NCBI RefSeq assembly: GCF_030681155.1
Contig: NZ_JAUXXE010000002.1
Span: forward strand, 32,625-96,624
Direction of reading: 5' to 3'
DNA length: 64,000 bases
From: Phenylobacterium sp.
GTDB lineage: Bacteria; Pseudomonadota; Alphaproteobacteria; Caulobacterales; Caulobacteraceae
The notes below the pieces were generated by a model. That model saw nothing but the letters and a program-made list of their open reading frames with translations, had not been told where the DNA came from and did no database searches. The translations under genes and the position numbers were made by a program. Below, in pieces: positions 45,188 through 54,273 of the stretch (the first letter of the stretch is position 1; each line of letters opens with the position of its first letter).

Positions 45188-45607
45188 ATGACCGCTCTTT
45201 ACGCCACTCAAGCCCGCGCCGTCGGCGGCCGCGCCGGCCACGTTGAATCTCAGGACGGTCTGCTGAGTCTGGACTTGGCCCTGCCCCGCGAGATGGGCGG
45301 CAAGGGCGGCGGCACCAATCCTGAGCAGTTGTTCGCCGCCGGCTACGCCGCCTGTTTCGAAAACGCCGCGCGTTACATCGCCGGCCAGCAGAAGATCCCT
45401 CTGACCGGGGCGGCCGTCACCGCGACCGTCGAGCTGCATCCCCGCGCCGAAGGCGGCTTCAAGCTGGGCGTGGCGCTGGATGTCGAGACGCAAGGCCTCG
45501 ATCAAGCCGCCGCCGAGGCCCTGGTCGCGGCCGCGCACGAGGTCTGCCCCTACTCGAACGCCATTCGCGGCAACGTCGATGTTGCGATATCCGTACAGGC
45601 AGGATGA
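45188..45607 (+). CDS. ohr: Ohr, organic hydroperoxide resistance protein
   Basis: 139 aa, the standard size. OsmC-fold thiol peroxidase that reduces fatty-acid hydroperoxides with lipoyl partners. The two catalytic Cys are visible in AAGYAACFENA and HEVCPYSNAI, and the conserved Arg/Glu region is in DLALPREMGGKGGGTNPEQLFAAGY. First of a two-gene operon with its regulator and overlapping it by 4 nt. Confidence 0.95.
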   Translation: MTALYATQARAVGGRAGHVESQDGLLSLDLALPREMGGKGGGTNPEQLFAAGYAACFENAARYIAGQQKIPLTGAAVTATVELHPRAEGGFKLGVALDVETQGLDQAAAEALVAAAHEVCPYSNAIRGNVDVAISVQAG

Positions 45608-46086
45608 CCACGAAGACCAAAACCAAGACCCAGACGCCGGCCGCAAGGGCGGCCGGCGATCACCTGCGCCTCGATAACCAGCTCTGCTTCGCCCTCTATG
45701 CGGCAAGCGGGCTGGTGACCCGCGCCTATCGCCCGCTACTGGAGCCGTTGGGCCTGACCTATCCGCAGTACCTGGTCATGTTGGCCTTGTGGGAACAGGC
45801 GCCGCGTACAGTGAAGGCTTTAGGTCAGGCGCTGGAACTCGACTCGGGCACCCTGACCCCGTTGCTGAAACGCCTCGAAGCGGCGGGCTTCGTCACCCGC
45901 ACCCGCGACGCGGAAGACGAGCGGCGCGTGCAGATCGCCCTCACGCAAACCGGCGAAGCGCTGCGCGAAAAGGCGGGTGAGGTTCCAACGGCGCTAGCTT
46001 GCCAGCTTCAATTGCCGCTCGACGAGATCGTAGAACTTCGAACGACGCTTCAGGATCTGGCGCGCAAGATGAAGGCGGCGAGCTGA
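45604..46086 (+). CDS. ohrR: OhrR, MarR-family peroxide-sensing repressor
   Basis: 160 aa. The N-terminal DNLQLCFALYAASG-type segment (here LRLDNQLCFALYAASGLVTRAYRP) contains the single reactive Cys that senses organic peroxides. It is followed by the winged helix (PRTVKALGQALELDSGTLTPLLKRLEAAGFVTRTRD). It represses ohr and itself through the operator upstream of ohr. Start ATG overlaps the ohr stop. Confidence 0.94.
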   Translation: MTTKTKTKTQTPAARAAGDHLRLDNQLCFALYAASGLVTRAYRPLLEPLGLTYPQYLVMLALWEQAPRTVKALGQALELDSGTLTPLLKRLEAAGFVTRTRDAEDERRVQIALTQTGEALREKAGEVPTALACQLQLPLDEIVELRTTLQDLARKMKAAS

Positions 46087-46091
46087 GCGCC

Positions 46092-46412
46092 CTACCGAGC
46101 GCCTAGCCGCATCAGCACTTCGCGCGGGATCGCATAGTGCTCGATGGCCGGCCGCTGATCGCGGATGCCGCAGGCTTCACGCTGGATGAAATAGTACCAA
46201 ACCGCCGTCGCCGCTTCTTTCAGGATCGGGGGGCGAAGGGCGGGATCCCCGCCCGAAGCGTCGAACTCACGTAGCGCGGCCAGGGCCTTCTCAATGCGCT
46301 GACCGGCCGCGCCGAGCGCGGCGCTGCGCTCCTGCTGGATCTCAATATCGAGGATGTTGGCGCCGGTCTGGAACGGCGACCGTGAACCCTGGGGCATGCG
46401 GAGGCTGGACAT
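46092..46412 (-). CDS. DUF6665-like small protein
   Basis: 106 aa. Helical, soluble protein with an ANILDIEIQQERSAALGAAGQRIEKAL start, a central EAATAVWYYFIQREACGIRD and a C-terminal EHYAIPREVLMRLG. This resembles a small alphaproteobacterial family of unknown function (DUF6665); I give it on pattern only. Converges on ohrR (5-nt gap). Confidence 0.7.
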   Translation of the reverse strand: MSSLRMPQGSRSPFQTGANILDIEIQQERSAALGAAGQRIEKALAALREFDASGGDPALRPPILKEAATAVWYYFIQREACGIRDQRPAIEHYAIPREVLMRLGAR

Positions 46413-46462
46413 GGCCTCGAATATGGCGCGGCCCGCTCGCGGCGCAAGCGCGGCCGGTTCGC

Positions 46463-46491
46463 CATCCCCAGCTTCGCTTCAGCCAGGGATG
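46463..46491 (-). terminator. Hairpin after S46 peptidase gene
   Basis: CATCCC (46463-46468) and GGGATG (46486-46491) flank an imperfect inner repeat, just past the reverse-strand peptidase gene. There is no T-run; possibly a terminator or a small dispersed repeat. Confidence 0.3.
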
Positions 46492-46507
46492 ACGAACGGC
46501 GTGGGAG

Positions 46508-48580
46508 CTACTTCCCCGTCAGCTCCTTCACCAACGCGGTCTGGCCGTAGACCTTGGACAGCGCCTCGGTCGCCGCCGAGGTGGCCACGACCACGGTCCG
46601 GTTGATCGAGCCGTCATAGCCGAAGGCGCCGCCCAGCGAGTGGATATTGCCGTCGAAGGCCGCGCCCAGGACTTCGCCCTTGGCGTTGACCACCGGCGAG
46701 CCGGAGTTGCCGCCGATGATGTCGTTGGTGGTCACGAAGTTATAGACCGTATCCGGGTTCACCTTGCCCTTGGCCGCGACCCAGCGGGGCGCAAGCTGAT
46801 AGGGCTCGGCTCCGGTCGCCCGCTCGTAGAGACCAGCGAAATTGGTCGTCGCCGGCACGGTGGTCCCGCGATAGGTCCAGCCTGCAACCTTCCCATAGGA
46901 GAGACGCGGAGTGAACGTCGCGTCCGGATAGACCGCATCGCCATAGGCGGCGAACTTGGCCCGGGCCACGCGTTCGGCGGCGCGGTCGGTGGGACCGGCG
47001 ACCTCGGCCTCCCAGGTCTTGCGCACCGCGCGAGCGGCAGGGTCGTTGCGCAGGAAGAGCTGGATCATCGGGTCGTCAGACGCCTGGATGGCGGCCAGGC
47101 CGCCGTCCCACAGCGCCTTGCGAGCGGCGGGGTCAGCCAGCTTGGAGCCGGCGACCGTGCGCTTGGCCAAGCCCTCGGGGCTTTCCTTACCGAGCACGGC
47201 CTTCACCGCCGCATCGTCGGTTGTCAGATATTCGCGGGTCTTCGACAGCCAGAAGCCTAGCGAGACCTCCTCAAGCTCGGCGTCGATCGGCTTGACGTCC
47301 AGCAGTTGCTTCTCGAGCAGCGGCAGACGGGCCTCGGCGTATTCAGGCAGACGCTCGGCGCTCGGCTTGGCCTGCTCCTGCGCAGCGCGCACGAGCATCT
47401 CGGCGTAGTGATAGAGGTTGGAATAGGTCGCCCCGCCCTCGATCTGGCGGTAGCGCAGATAGTTGTTGGCGTAGGCGGTCTGGGCGTTCGCGATCTCGGC
47501 CCACGGGTCGCCGATCTCAGCCGCCAGCTTCGGGTCGGCGGCGATCTTGGCCTTCAGCTCGGCTTCCTGCGCGCGCTTGGCGTCCATGAAGGTCTTGTCG
47601 TTGAGGGCCGACTGCTGGCCGTAGAAGACCTTGAAGGAGTTCTCGATCCCGAACAGCGGATCGGTGGCGACGCGCTTATGCTCAGCCGACTCCTCGGAGA
47701 AGCGGGTCAAACGGCCGCGCATTTCCGAGCGCTGCAGCTGACCGACCGGAATGGTCAGGTCGCGCAGGGTCTCAAGCTGGGACATGGTCATCAGGCGGTT
47801 CGTCGAGCCGGGGTTGCCGGAGACGAACGTCGCCTCCCCTTCCTTCGGCGCGCGCGAGACCCAGGTCAGGTGCTGGGGCGTAGAGACCGGCTTGCCGCCC
47901 TCATAGAGGCGCAGGAAGCCAACATCGAGATTGAAGCGTGGGAAGTTGAAATTGTCCGGGTCGCCGCCGAAGAACGCCGTGGCGAACTCGGGGGCGAAGA
48001 CCAGCCGGACGTCAGCGTACTTGCGGTACTTGTAGAGCTTGAACTGACCGCCGCGATACAGGCTGACCACCTGGCAACGCAGTTGCGGATCGCCAGCGCA
48101 GGTGGCTTGTTCAGCCGCGGCCATCGCCGCATCACGCGCCCGGATGAAGTCCTGGCCGGTCTTTCCAGCCGTCGCGGCTTGGATGTCCTTGGTCAGGTCG
48201 GTGATCGAGGTGAGGATCTCGGCCTGCATCCCCGGACACTTCTTCTCTTCCTCGCGCGTGGCGGCCGCGAAGCCCTCCTTTACGAAGTCGGTCTTCTCCG
48301 ACGAGAGATCCTGGACGCACTCGACCACGCAGTGATGGTTGGTCAGGACCAGGCCCGACTTCGACACCAGCGAGGCCGAGCAGCCGGTGGTCAGTCGCAC
48401 CGAGGCGGCCTGCACCCGGTCCAGCCACGGCTGGTCGAGCTTCAACCCGTAGGCCGCGTTGACTTTGGCGGTGGGAAAATTGTCGTAGGTCCACATGCCT
48501 TCATCGGCGAAGGCGGGCCCTGCGGAAATCGCGAAAGCGGCGGCGAGGCCGAGGCCCGCGCCGAACTTCAATGGGATCAT
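46508..48580 (-). CDS. S46 family dipeptidyl-peptidase (DPP7/DPP11-like)
   Basis: 690 aa with a signal peptide (cleavage near residue 25, AFA). The chymotrypsin-like catalytic His is in LVLTNHHC (residues 82-83) and the Ser in IIGGNSGSPV (about 626). Between the two protease lobes is the long helical domain characteristic of S46. Members remove dipeptides from peptide N-termini in the periplasm. Whether it prefers hydrophobic or acidic residues depends on one site I cannot place securely. Confidence 0.95.
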   Translation of the reverse strand: MIPLKFGAGLGLAAAFAISAGPAFADEGMWTYDNFPTAKVNAAYGLKLDQPWLDRVQAASVRLTTGCSASLVSKSGLVLTNHHCVVECVQDLSSEKTDFVKEGFAAATREEEKKCPGMQAEILTSITDLTKDIQAATAGKTGQDFIRARDAAMAAAEQATCAGDPQLRCQVVSLYRGGQFKLYKYRKYADVRLVFAPEFATAFFGGDPDNFNFPRFNLDVGFLRLYEGGKPVSTPQHLTWVSRAPKEGEATFVSGNPGSTNRLMTMSQLETLRDLTIPVGQLQRSEMRGRLTRFSEESAEHKRVATDPLFGIENSFKVFYGQQSALNDKTFMDAKRAQEAELKAKIAADPKLAAEIGDPWAEIANAQTAYANNYLRYRQIEGGATYSNLYHYAEMLVRAAQEQAKPSAERLPEYAEARLPLLEKQLLDVKPIDAELEEVSLGFWLSKTREYLTTDDAAVKAVLGKESPEGLAKRTVAGSKLADPAARKALWDGGLAAIQASDDPMIQLFLRNDPAARAVRKTWEAEVAGPTDRAAERVARAKFAAYGDAVYPDATFTPRLSYGKVAGWTYRGTTVPATTNFAGLYERATGAEPYQLAPRWVAAKGKVNPDTVYNFVTTNDIIGGNSGSPVVNAKGEVLGAAFDGNIHSLGGAFGYDGSINRTVVVATSAATEALSKVYGQTALVKELTGK

Positions 48581-48742
48581 TCGTCAGCAACCTGATGTGC
48601 GCGAGCGCTCGTAGGGGCTCGCTGGATGTAACTCCGTAACGTTTGCCCGCCAGCGTGACCAGCACCGACCCCGTCGTCTTACCTCGATTTAACTAGGCTA
48701 CAGCGCCCACGTGCATCACATGCTTCGGTTGAGGAGACGCCC

Positions 48743-49885
48743 ATGTCATTGGCCCTAGCGACCCTGATCTATGAATGGCGCCGCTATCTGGCGGCGGTGA
48801 TCGCGCTCGCCTTTTCGGGGCTGCTGATCCTGGCCCAGGTGGGCATGTTCACAGGTATGATCCAGGCCGCGACCGCCACGATCGACCGTTCCCGCGCCGA
48901 TCTGATGATCATGCCGGCCAAGTCCGAAAGCCTCATCAATTCAGGCCCCTCCAGCCTTCCACGGCGGATCGGCCCCCAGCTTTACCTCAATCCGAACGTC
49001 GTGGAGGTCGCCAGCTTCGACGGCGGCGGCGGCCGCTGGACCAATCAGCCCGAGGGCGGCCAGAAGCAGGTCACGACCTGGGTGCAAGTCAATATGGTCG
49101 ACACCCAGGAAGGCGCCCTGACCCTGCCGGTCGACTATCCGGAGAACGTGCGTCTGGCCCTGATGGAGCCAAACGCCATCGTCATCGACCGTTCGGCCCA
49201 GAACCGCCTTGGCGTAAAGCTCGGTGACACAGCCACGGTCAACGGAAAGACGGTCCGCATCCGGGCGTTGCTGGACGGCTATCCCGATATCAACCAGGCC
49301 TCGATCGTGGTGTCCCGCGATACGCTGCGCCGGTTGGGCATGGCCGAGAAGGGCGAGAAGACCGGTCCGCTGATGGTGCGGCTGCGCGATCCAGGCCAGG
49401 CCGAGGCCGTACGCGACCAACTCAACGCCGACGCCAAGGGCGCCTATCGCGCCTGGACGCGGCCCGAACTGGCCAAGGCCAATGAGAGCGCGCTGATGAA
49501 GGAACAGATCATCGGCGTCTTCCTCGGCTTCTCCGTGTTCCTGGGCTTCCTGATCGGGGTCGGTATCACCTCCCAGACCCTGCGCGGCGCGATCCTCGCG
49601 AACATCAAGGAATTCGCCTCGCTGCGGGCGCTCGGAGTGTCGATGGGATCGCTGCGCCTGATCGTCCTGGAGCTGTCGTTCTGGGTCGGAGTCGTCGGTC
49701 TTGGGGCCACCGCCCTCTTCACCTTCCTCGTCTCGCTGCTGGCTCGCAGCAGCGGCCTGCCGATGGGCTTTCCGGTGACCTGGATGGCGGCCGTGGGCGT
49801 GCTGCTGATGGCGATCTCGCTCGCCTCGGGCCTGATGGCCCTGGGCATCCTCAAGAAAAGCCAACCGGCGGACCTGCTGCGATGA
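48743..49885 (+). CDS. ABC transporter permease (DevC/MacB-like)
   Basis: 380 aa. One membrane helix at the N-terminus, a large extracytoplasmic domain (about 40-250), then three C-terminal helices of the FtsX type (IIGVFLGFSVFLGFLIGVGI, ELSFWVGVVGLGATALFTFL, the last near 350). This matches DevC-type permeases of export systems driven with an HlyD adaptor. GAGGAG precedes the ATG. First of three coupled genes. Confidence 0.9.
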   Translation: MSLALATLIYEWRRYLAAVIALAFSGLLILAQVGMFTGMIQAATATIDRSRADLMIMPAKSESLINSGPSSLPRRIGPQLYLNPNVVEVASFDGGGGRWTNQPEGGQKQVTTWVQVNMVDTQEGALTLPVDYPENVRLALMEPNAIVIDRSAQNRLGVKLGDTATVNGKTVRIRALLDGYPDINQASIVVSRDTLRRLGMAEKGEKTGPLMVRLRDPGQAEAVRDQLNADAKGAYRAWTRPELAKANESALMKEQIIGVFLGFSVFLGFLIGVGITSQTLRGAILANIKEFASLRALGVSMGSLRLIVLELSFWVGVVGLGATALFTFLVSLLARSSGLPMGFPVTWMAAVGVLLMAISLASGLMALGILKKSQPADLLR

Positions 49886-50637
49886 ACGGCCAAGCCATCA
49901 ATCCCATCGCCCTCCAGGGAACCGGGCTGGTCAAGCGCTTCAAGACCGGCCGGACCCATATCGAGGTGCTGAAGTCGGTCGACTTCGACTGCCGCCATGG
50001 CGAAATGACCATGGTCATGGGCCCGTCGGGGTCGGGCAAATCGACCCTCATCGCCTCGCTGTCGGGCCTGCTGAAGCCCGACGAAGGCCAGGTCACCGCC
50101 CTGGGCGAGGATCTTTGGAGTCAGCGCCCCGGGAAGATCGACAAGTTCCGCCTCGATAACTGCGGCTTCATCTTCCAGGGCTTCAACCTGTTCGGGGCTC
50201 TGACCGCCCTGCAGCAGGTGACGACGATCCTGAAATACAAGGGCTTCAGCCCAGCCGAGGCCAAGGACCGCGCCGCCGTCGCCCTGACCGAGGTCGGGCT
50301 GGGCGCGCGCCTTAACCAGCGCCCTGCCGAGCTCTCCGGAGGCGAGAAGCAACGCGTCGCGATCGCCCGCGCCCTGGCCAAGGAGCCGCGCCTGCTGTTC
50401 GCCGACGAACCGACCAGCGCACTCGACGGCGAGAATGGCCAGATCGTCATTCAGCTACTCCAGCGGGCGGCCAAGGAGCATGGGGCGGCGGTGATCTGCG
50501 TCACCCACGACCCGCGGCTCGAGGCCTATGCCGACCGCGTCATCCATATCGAAGACGGCCGCATCCTGGACGACCGGCGCACGCGCGCCGTGGACGCTCC
50601 GACCGGCGACCGGCGCCACGAGCTCATCAAGGCCTAG
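49882..50637 (+). CDS. ABC transporter ATP-binding protein (DevA/LolD-like)
   Basis: 251 aa. Walker A GPSGSGKST, Q-loop FIFQGFNLFGALT, signature LSGGEKQRVAIARAL, Walker B LLFADEPTSALD and the switch His in CVTHDPRLE are all intact. It overlaps the permease gene by 4 nt (ATGA) and precedes the adaptor gene by 2 nt. It powers the exporter. Confidence 0.95.
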   Translation: MNGQAINPIALQGTGLVKRFKTGRTHIEVLKSVDFDCRHGEMTMVMGPSGSGKSTLIASLSGLLKPDEGQVTALGEDLWSQRPGKIDKFRLDNCGFIFQGFNLFGALTALQQVTTILKYKGFSPAEAKDRAAVALTEVGLGARLNQRPAELSGGEKQRVAIARALAKEPRLLFADEPTSALDGENGQIVIQLLQRAAKEHGAAVICVTHDPRLEAYADRVIHIEDGRILDDRRTRAVDAPTGDRRHELIKA

Positions 50638-50639
50638 AC

Positions 50640-51605
50640 ATGTTCAAGTTCATTCAGTCGCATCGCATCAAGATCACCGTCATCGCCGCCCTGTCCGTGA
50701 TCGGCGGAGGCGCCTTCGCCATGGCTGGCCAAGCCAAGGCGAAGAAGGCCGCTGAAGCCCGGGCCGCCGCAGCCGCAGCGCCCAAGAGCCCGTTTGTCGC
50801 CGTCGCCAACGGCAAGGCCGACGTCGAGGGCGGCATGATTCAGGTCGCCGCCCGCCGGGCCGGCATCGTCCGGGATGTCTATGTCCAGGAAGGCGACAAG
50901 GTCGTGAAAGGCCAGATCCTGGCTCGCCAGGAAGACGACGAACCCAAGCTGTCCGCCGCCCGCGCAAGCGCCGCCGTCGACCAGGCCAAAGCTCAGATCG
51001 CCCTGCTGCAGGTTCAGCTCTCCACCGCCCAGCGGGAGCACCAACGCCTGCAATCGCTGGTCTCCACCAACTTCGTCGCAGCCCAGAAGCTCGACCAGGC
51101 CGCCGACAAGATCAGGGAGGCCCAGGCCAACCTGCAGGCCCAGCGCGCGGCGGTGGCCACCGCCCAGGCCGCGCTGGAGGAAGCCCGCTACAATCTCGAG
51201 CTGACCATGATCCGCGCGCCGTCCGACGGCCGCATCGCGCGGCGCTACGCCAACCCTGGCGCGGGCGCCTCGACCCTCAACGTCTCCAACATGTTCGACC
51301 TGGAGCCGGTGGCTCCGCGCATCGTCCGCGCCGAGATCGCCGAGAGCTCCCTGCCGCACGTGGCGATCGGTCAGACCGTGCAGATCGCCCCTGAATCCGA
51401 CCCGACCAAGGTCTACAACGGCAAGGTCATTCGCCGCGCGGCGGTGTTCGGCGCCCGCAAGCTCCAGTCCGACGATCCCACCGAACGCGCCGACGACCGC
51501 GTCGTCGAGGTGGTGGTCAGCGCCGACACCGCGCCCTTCCTGATCGGCCAGCGCGTGCTGGTGAAGTTCATGCGGGGCGGGGTGCAGACCCTGGCGGCGC
51601 GCTAA
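50640..51605 (+). CDS. HlyD-family periplasmic adaptor (DevB-like)
   Basis: 321 aa. N-terminal membrane anchor (KITVIAALSVIGGGAFAMAG), barrel-sandwich/lipoyl half (AARRAGIVRDVYVQEGDKVVKGQIL), long coiled coil (about residues 95-185), second lipoyl half (IRAPSDGRIARRYANPGAG) and a beta-barrel domain. It links the inner-membrane ABC pump to an outer-membrane channel. No TolC-type gene is adjacent. Cargo could be lipids, glycolipids or small molecules. Confidence 0.92.
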   Translation: MFKFIQSHRIKITVIAALSVIGGGAFAMAGQAKAKKAAEARAAAAAAPKSPFVAVANGKADVEGGMIQVAARRAGIVRDVYVQEGDKVVKGQILARQEDDEPKLSAARASAAVDQAKAQIALLQVQLSTAQREHQRLQSLVSTNFVAAQKLDQAADKIREAQANLQAQRAAVATAQAALEEARYNLELTMIRAPSDGRIARRYANPGAGASTLNVSNMFDLEPVAPRIVRAEIAESSLPHVAIGQTVQIAPESDPTKVYNGKVIRRAAVFGARKLQSDDPTERADDRVVEVVVSADTAPFLIGQRVLVKFMRGGVQTLAAR

Positions 51606-51673
51606 GCGGCGCTTGACCTCCCGCTTCCCGCGCCGCACAAACCGCGGCGAATTTTAATCCCTGGGAGACTTCC

Positions 51674-52579
51674 ATGGCGGACATCCGCTTCGACGGCAAA
51701 GTCGCGATCGTCACCGGCGCTGGCGGCGGCCTTGGCCGTCAGCACGCCCTTGAGTTGGCCCGTCGCGGCGCCAAGGTCGTGGTCAACGACCTCGGCGGTT
51801 CGGTTGACGGTTCGGGCGGGTCCTCCGCCGCCGCGGACGCGGTCGTGGCCGAGATCAAGGCCGCTGGCGGCGAGGCCATCTCCAACGGCTCGTCGGTCAC
51901 CGACGACGCCGGCGTCGCCCTGATGATCAAGCAGGCCATGGATACCTGGGGCCGCATCGACATCCTGATCGCCAACGCCGGCATCCTGCGCGACAAGTCC
52001 TTCTCCAAGATGGAACTGGCCGACTTCGAGCTGGTCGTGAACGTCCACCTCATGGGCACCGTGAAGCCCGTGAAGGCCGTCTGGAAAATCATGCGCGAGC
52101 AGAACTACGGCCGCATCGTCGTGACGACCTCGTCGTCGGGCATGTACGGCAACTTCGGCCAGTCGAACTACGGCGCGGCCAAGCTCGGCATCATCGGCTT
52201 CATGAACACCATCAAGCTCGAAGGCCAGAAGAACAACATCCACATCAACGCCATCAGCCCGGTGGCCGCCACCCGGATGACCGAGAACCTGATGCCTCCG
52301 GCGGTGCTGGAAAAGCTGAAGCCGGAATACGTGACCCCGGGCGTCGTCTACCTGGCCTCGGAAGAAGCCCCGACCGGCGCGATCCTGACCGCCGGCGCCG
52401 GCGCTTTCGCCATGTCGCGCATTTACGAAACCGAGGGCGTGTACCTCGGCGAGGGCGGCCTGTCGGTCGAGGAAGTCCGCGACAACTGGTCCAAGATCTC
52501 CGATCCGGAAGGCCAGCAGGCCTATGTCAACGGCGGCGAGCAGAGCGGCAAGTTCTTCCGCAAGCTGCAAGGCGGCTAA
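51674..52579 (+). CDS. SDR-family dehydrogenase (MFE-2/hydroxyacyl-CoA type)
   Basis: 301 aa. NAD-binding GAGGGLGRQHALELARRGAKVVVNDLGG, catalytic Ser in VTTSSSGMYGN, and Tyr/Lys in NYGAAKLGIIG. The VNDLGGSVDGSGGSSAAAD stretch is typical of the dehydrogenase domain of peroxisomal-type multifunctional enzyme 2, so 3-hydroxyacyl-CoA is a likely substrate. Ends with a strong terminator. Confidence 0.92.
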   Translation: MADIRFDGKVAIVTGAGGGLGRQHALELARRGAKVVVNDLGGSVDGSGGSSAAADAVVAEIKAAGGEAISNGSSVTDDAGVALMIKQAMDTWGRIDILIANAGILRDKSFSKMELADFELVVNVHLMGTVKPVKAVWKIMREQNYGRIVVTTSSSGMYGNFGQSNYGAAKLGIIGFMNTIKLEGQKNNIHINAISPVAATRMTENLMPPAVLEKLKPEYVTPGVVYLASEEAPTGAILTAGAGAFAMSRIYETEGVYLGEGGLSVEEVRDNWSKISDPEGQQAYVNGGEQSGKFFRKLQGG

Positions 52580-52606
52580 GACCCACACCAAAAAGGTGCA
52601 AGTTAG

Positions 52607-52646
52607 CGGGCGGTCGTTTCTCAAGGAGGCGGCCGCCCGTTTTTGT
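52607..52646 (+). terminator. Intrinsic terminator after the SDR gene
   Basis: CGGGCGGTCG (52607-52616) pairs with CGGCCGCCCG (52630-52639), allowing one G-U pair, around a 13-nt loop. TTTTT follows at 52640-52644. Textbook rho-independent terminator. Confidence 0.85.
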
Positions 52647-52746
52647 TTCGACGAATTCACTTGCCGCCGCCTAGGTTATCGCGCGTAACCTGGATCCGAG
52701 ACCGGGCCCGATCAGAGGCCTGGATCGATCATGGGAGAATCGAAAC

Positions 52747-54177
52747 TTGACCCAGGCCCCGCCGGCTGCGCGCGCCCGAGCCCTGCCCCTATCCACCGCC
52801 TTTGCCTTCGCCGCCACCAGCCTGCCGATCTCAGCGGTCGCGATCGCGGTTTCGGTCTACCTGCCTCGCCACTACGCCAGCCATCTGGGGATCGACCTGG
52901 CCTTGATCGGCGCGGCCTTCTTCTTCGTCCGCATGATCGACATTCCGATCGACGGCCTGCTGGGCTGGTCGATGGACAAGACCCGCAGCAGATGGGGCCG
53001 CTACCGGATCTGGACGATCCTGGGGGCGCCTGTCCTGATGGCGGGGATCTACTTCCTCTTCATGCCGCCGGAAGGCGTAGGTCGGGCCTATCTGATCATC
53101 TGGTTGCTGGTCATGTACCTGGGCAACTCGATCCTCACCCTCTCCCACGTCGCCTGGGCCGCGACGCTCGCACCCCACTACGACGACCGCTCCCGGCTAT
53201 TTGGGATCATGACCGCCATTGGCGTGATCGGCGCGGCGGCTGCGCTGGCGATCCCCATCATCAACGAAGCTCGAGGCGCCTCGGACGCGGGCAACGTCGC
53301 CACCATGGGCTGGTTCATTTTCGCCATGACTCCGATCGCCGTGGCCCTGGTCGTCTGGCGCACTCCCGAAAAGATCGCGCCGGAGGTGGCCGGCCAACAG
53401 TTCCGCATGCGGGACTATTGGGCGCTGATAGCCCGCCCCTCCTTCGCCCGGATCCTCCTGGCTGACCTGTGCCTCGCGCTTGGCCCGGGCTGGATGAGCG
53501 CGCTCTACCTGTTCTTCTTCACCGACAGCCGCGGCTACACCACCGGCCAAGCCAGCATCCTGCTGGCGATATACATCCTGGCGGGCTTCGTCGGGGCGCC
53601 GCTGATGGGGCGCCTGGCGACCAAGATCTCCAAGCACCGCGCGGTGATGGTCGCCACGACCGGCTACTCGCTGGTGCTAATCTCGCTGATGGCGATCCCC
53701 CAGGGCAACATGCTCATCGGCGCGGTCCCGATGTTCATGGCCGGCTTCCTGGCCGCCGGTTTCAACGTCCTGACGCGGGCGATGACCGCAGACATCGCCG
53801 ACGAGGTGCGCCTTGAACAGGGCAGAGAGCGTGCGGGCCTGCTCTACGCCATGACAGTGATGACCTCCAAGATCGCCGGCGCCTTCTCGATCGGTCTGAC
53901 CTTCTTCGTGCTCTCGAAGGTCGGCTATATCGCCACGGAAGGCGCAGCCAACACGCCCGAAGCGATCCACAACCTTGAGCTCGCCTACCTGATCGGTCCG
54001 GTGGCGTTCGTCATGCTCGGTGGGGCCTGCATGTTCGGCTACAAGCTGGGCCCCGAGCGGCACGCCGAGATCCGCCGCCAGCTCGACGAACGCGACGCCC
54101 TCTATGACGAGGCGCCAGTCATCGAGACGATTTCCGGTGAGGCGGCCATTGCGGTCCCACCCCAAGCAAGCAGATAG
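52747..54177 (+). CDS. GPH/MelB-type sugar symporter, first of tandem pair
   Basis: 476 aa. Start is TTG with GGGAG 9 nt upstream; the ATG at 52731 is in another frame. Twelve membrane helices. The N-terminal ISAVAIAVSVYLPRHYASHLGIDLALIGAAFFFVRMIDIPIDGLLGWSMDKTRSRWGRYR-type loop, broken here by conserved Asp residues, is the cation-binding region of glycoside-pentoside-hexuronide:cation symporters. It ends in LDERDALYDE, an ending shared with the next gene. Sugar unknown. Confidence 0.88.
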   Translation: MTQAPPAARARALPLSTAFAFAATSLPISAVAIAVSVYLPRHYASHLGIDLALIGAAFFFVRMIDIPIDGLLGWSMDKTRSRWGRYRIWTILGAPVLMAGIYFLFMPPEGVGRAYLIIWLLVMYLGNSILTLSHVAWAATLAPHYDDRSRLFGIMTAIGVIGAAAALAIPIINEARGASDAGNVATMGWFIFAMTPIAVALVVWRTPEKIAPEVAGQQFRMRDYWALIARPSFARILLADLCLALGPGWMSALYLFFFTDSRGYTTGQASILLAIYILAGFVGAPLMGRLATKISKHRAVMVATTGYSLVLISLMAIPQGNMLIGAVPMFMAGFLAAGFNVLTRAMTADIADEVRLEQGRERAGLLYAMTVMTSKIAGAFSIGLTFFVLSKVGYIATEGAANTPEAIHNLELAYLIGPVAFVMLGGACMFGYKLGPERHAEIRRQLDERDALYDEAPVIETISGEAAIAVPPQASR

Positions 54178-54194
54178 TACCTGAGATTGATACC

Positions 54195-54224
54195 GGCCTG
54201 GGACCTCGTCCCGGGCCGTCATTT
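54195..54224 (+). terminator. Hairpin between the two symporter genes
   Basis: GGCCTGGGAC-CTC-GTCCCGGGCC (one G-U pair, 54195-54217) followed by GTCATTTTC. It may partially end transcription and set the expression ratio of the two genes. Confidence 0.5.
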
Positions 54225-54273
54225 TCTAAGCCGCCCGGACCATTTTTCCCGGGACCAGACATTTGAGGCATTC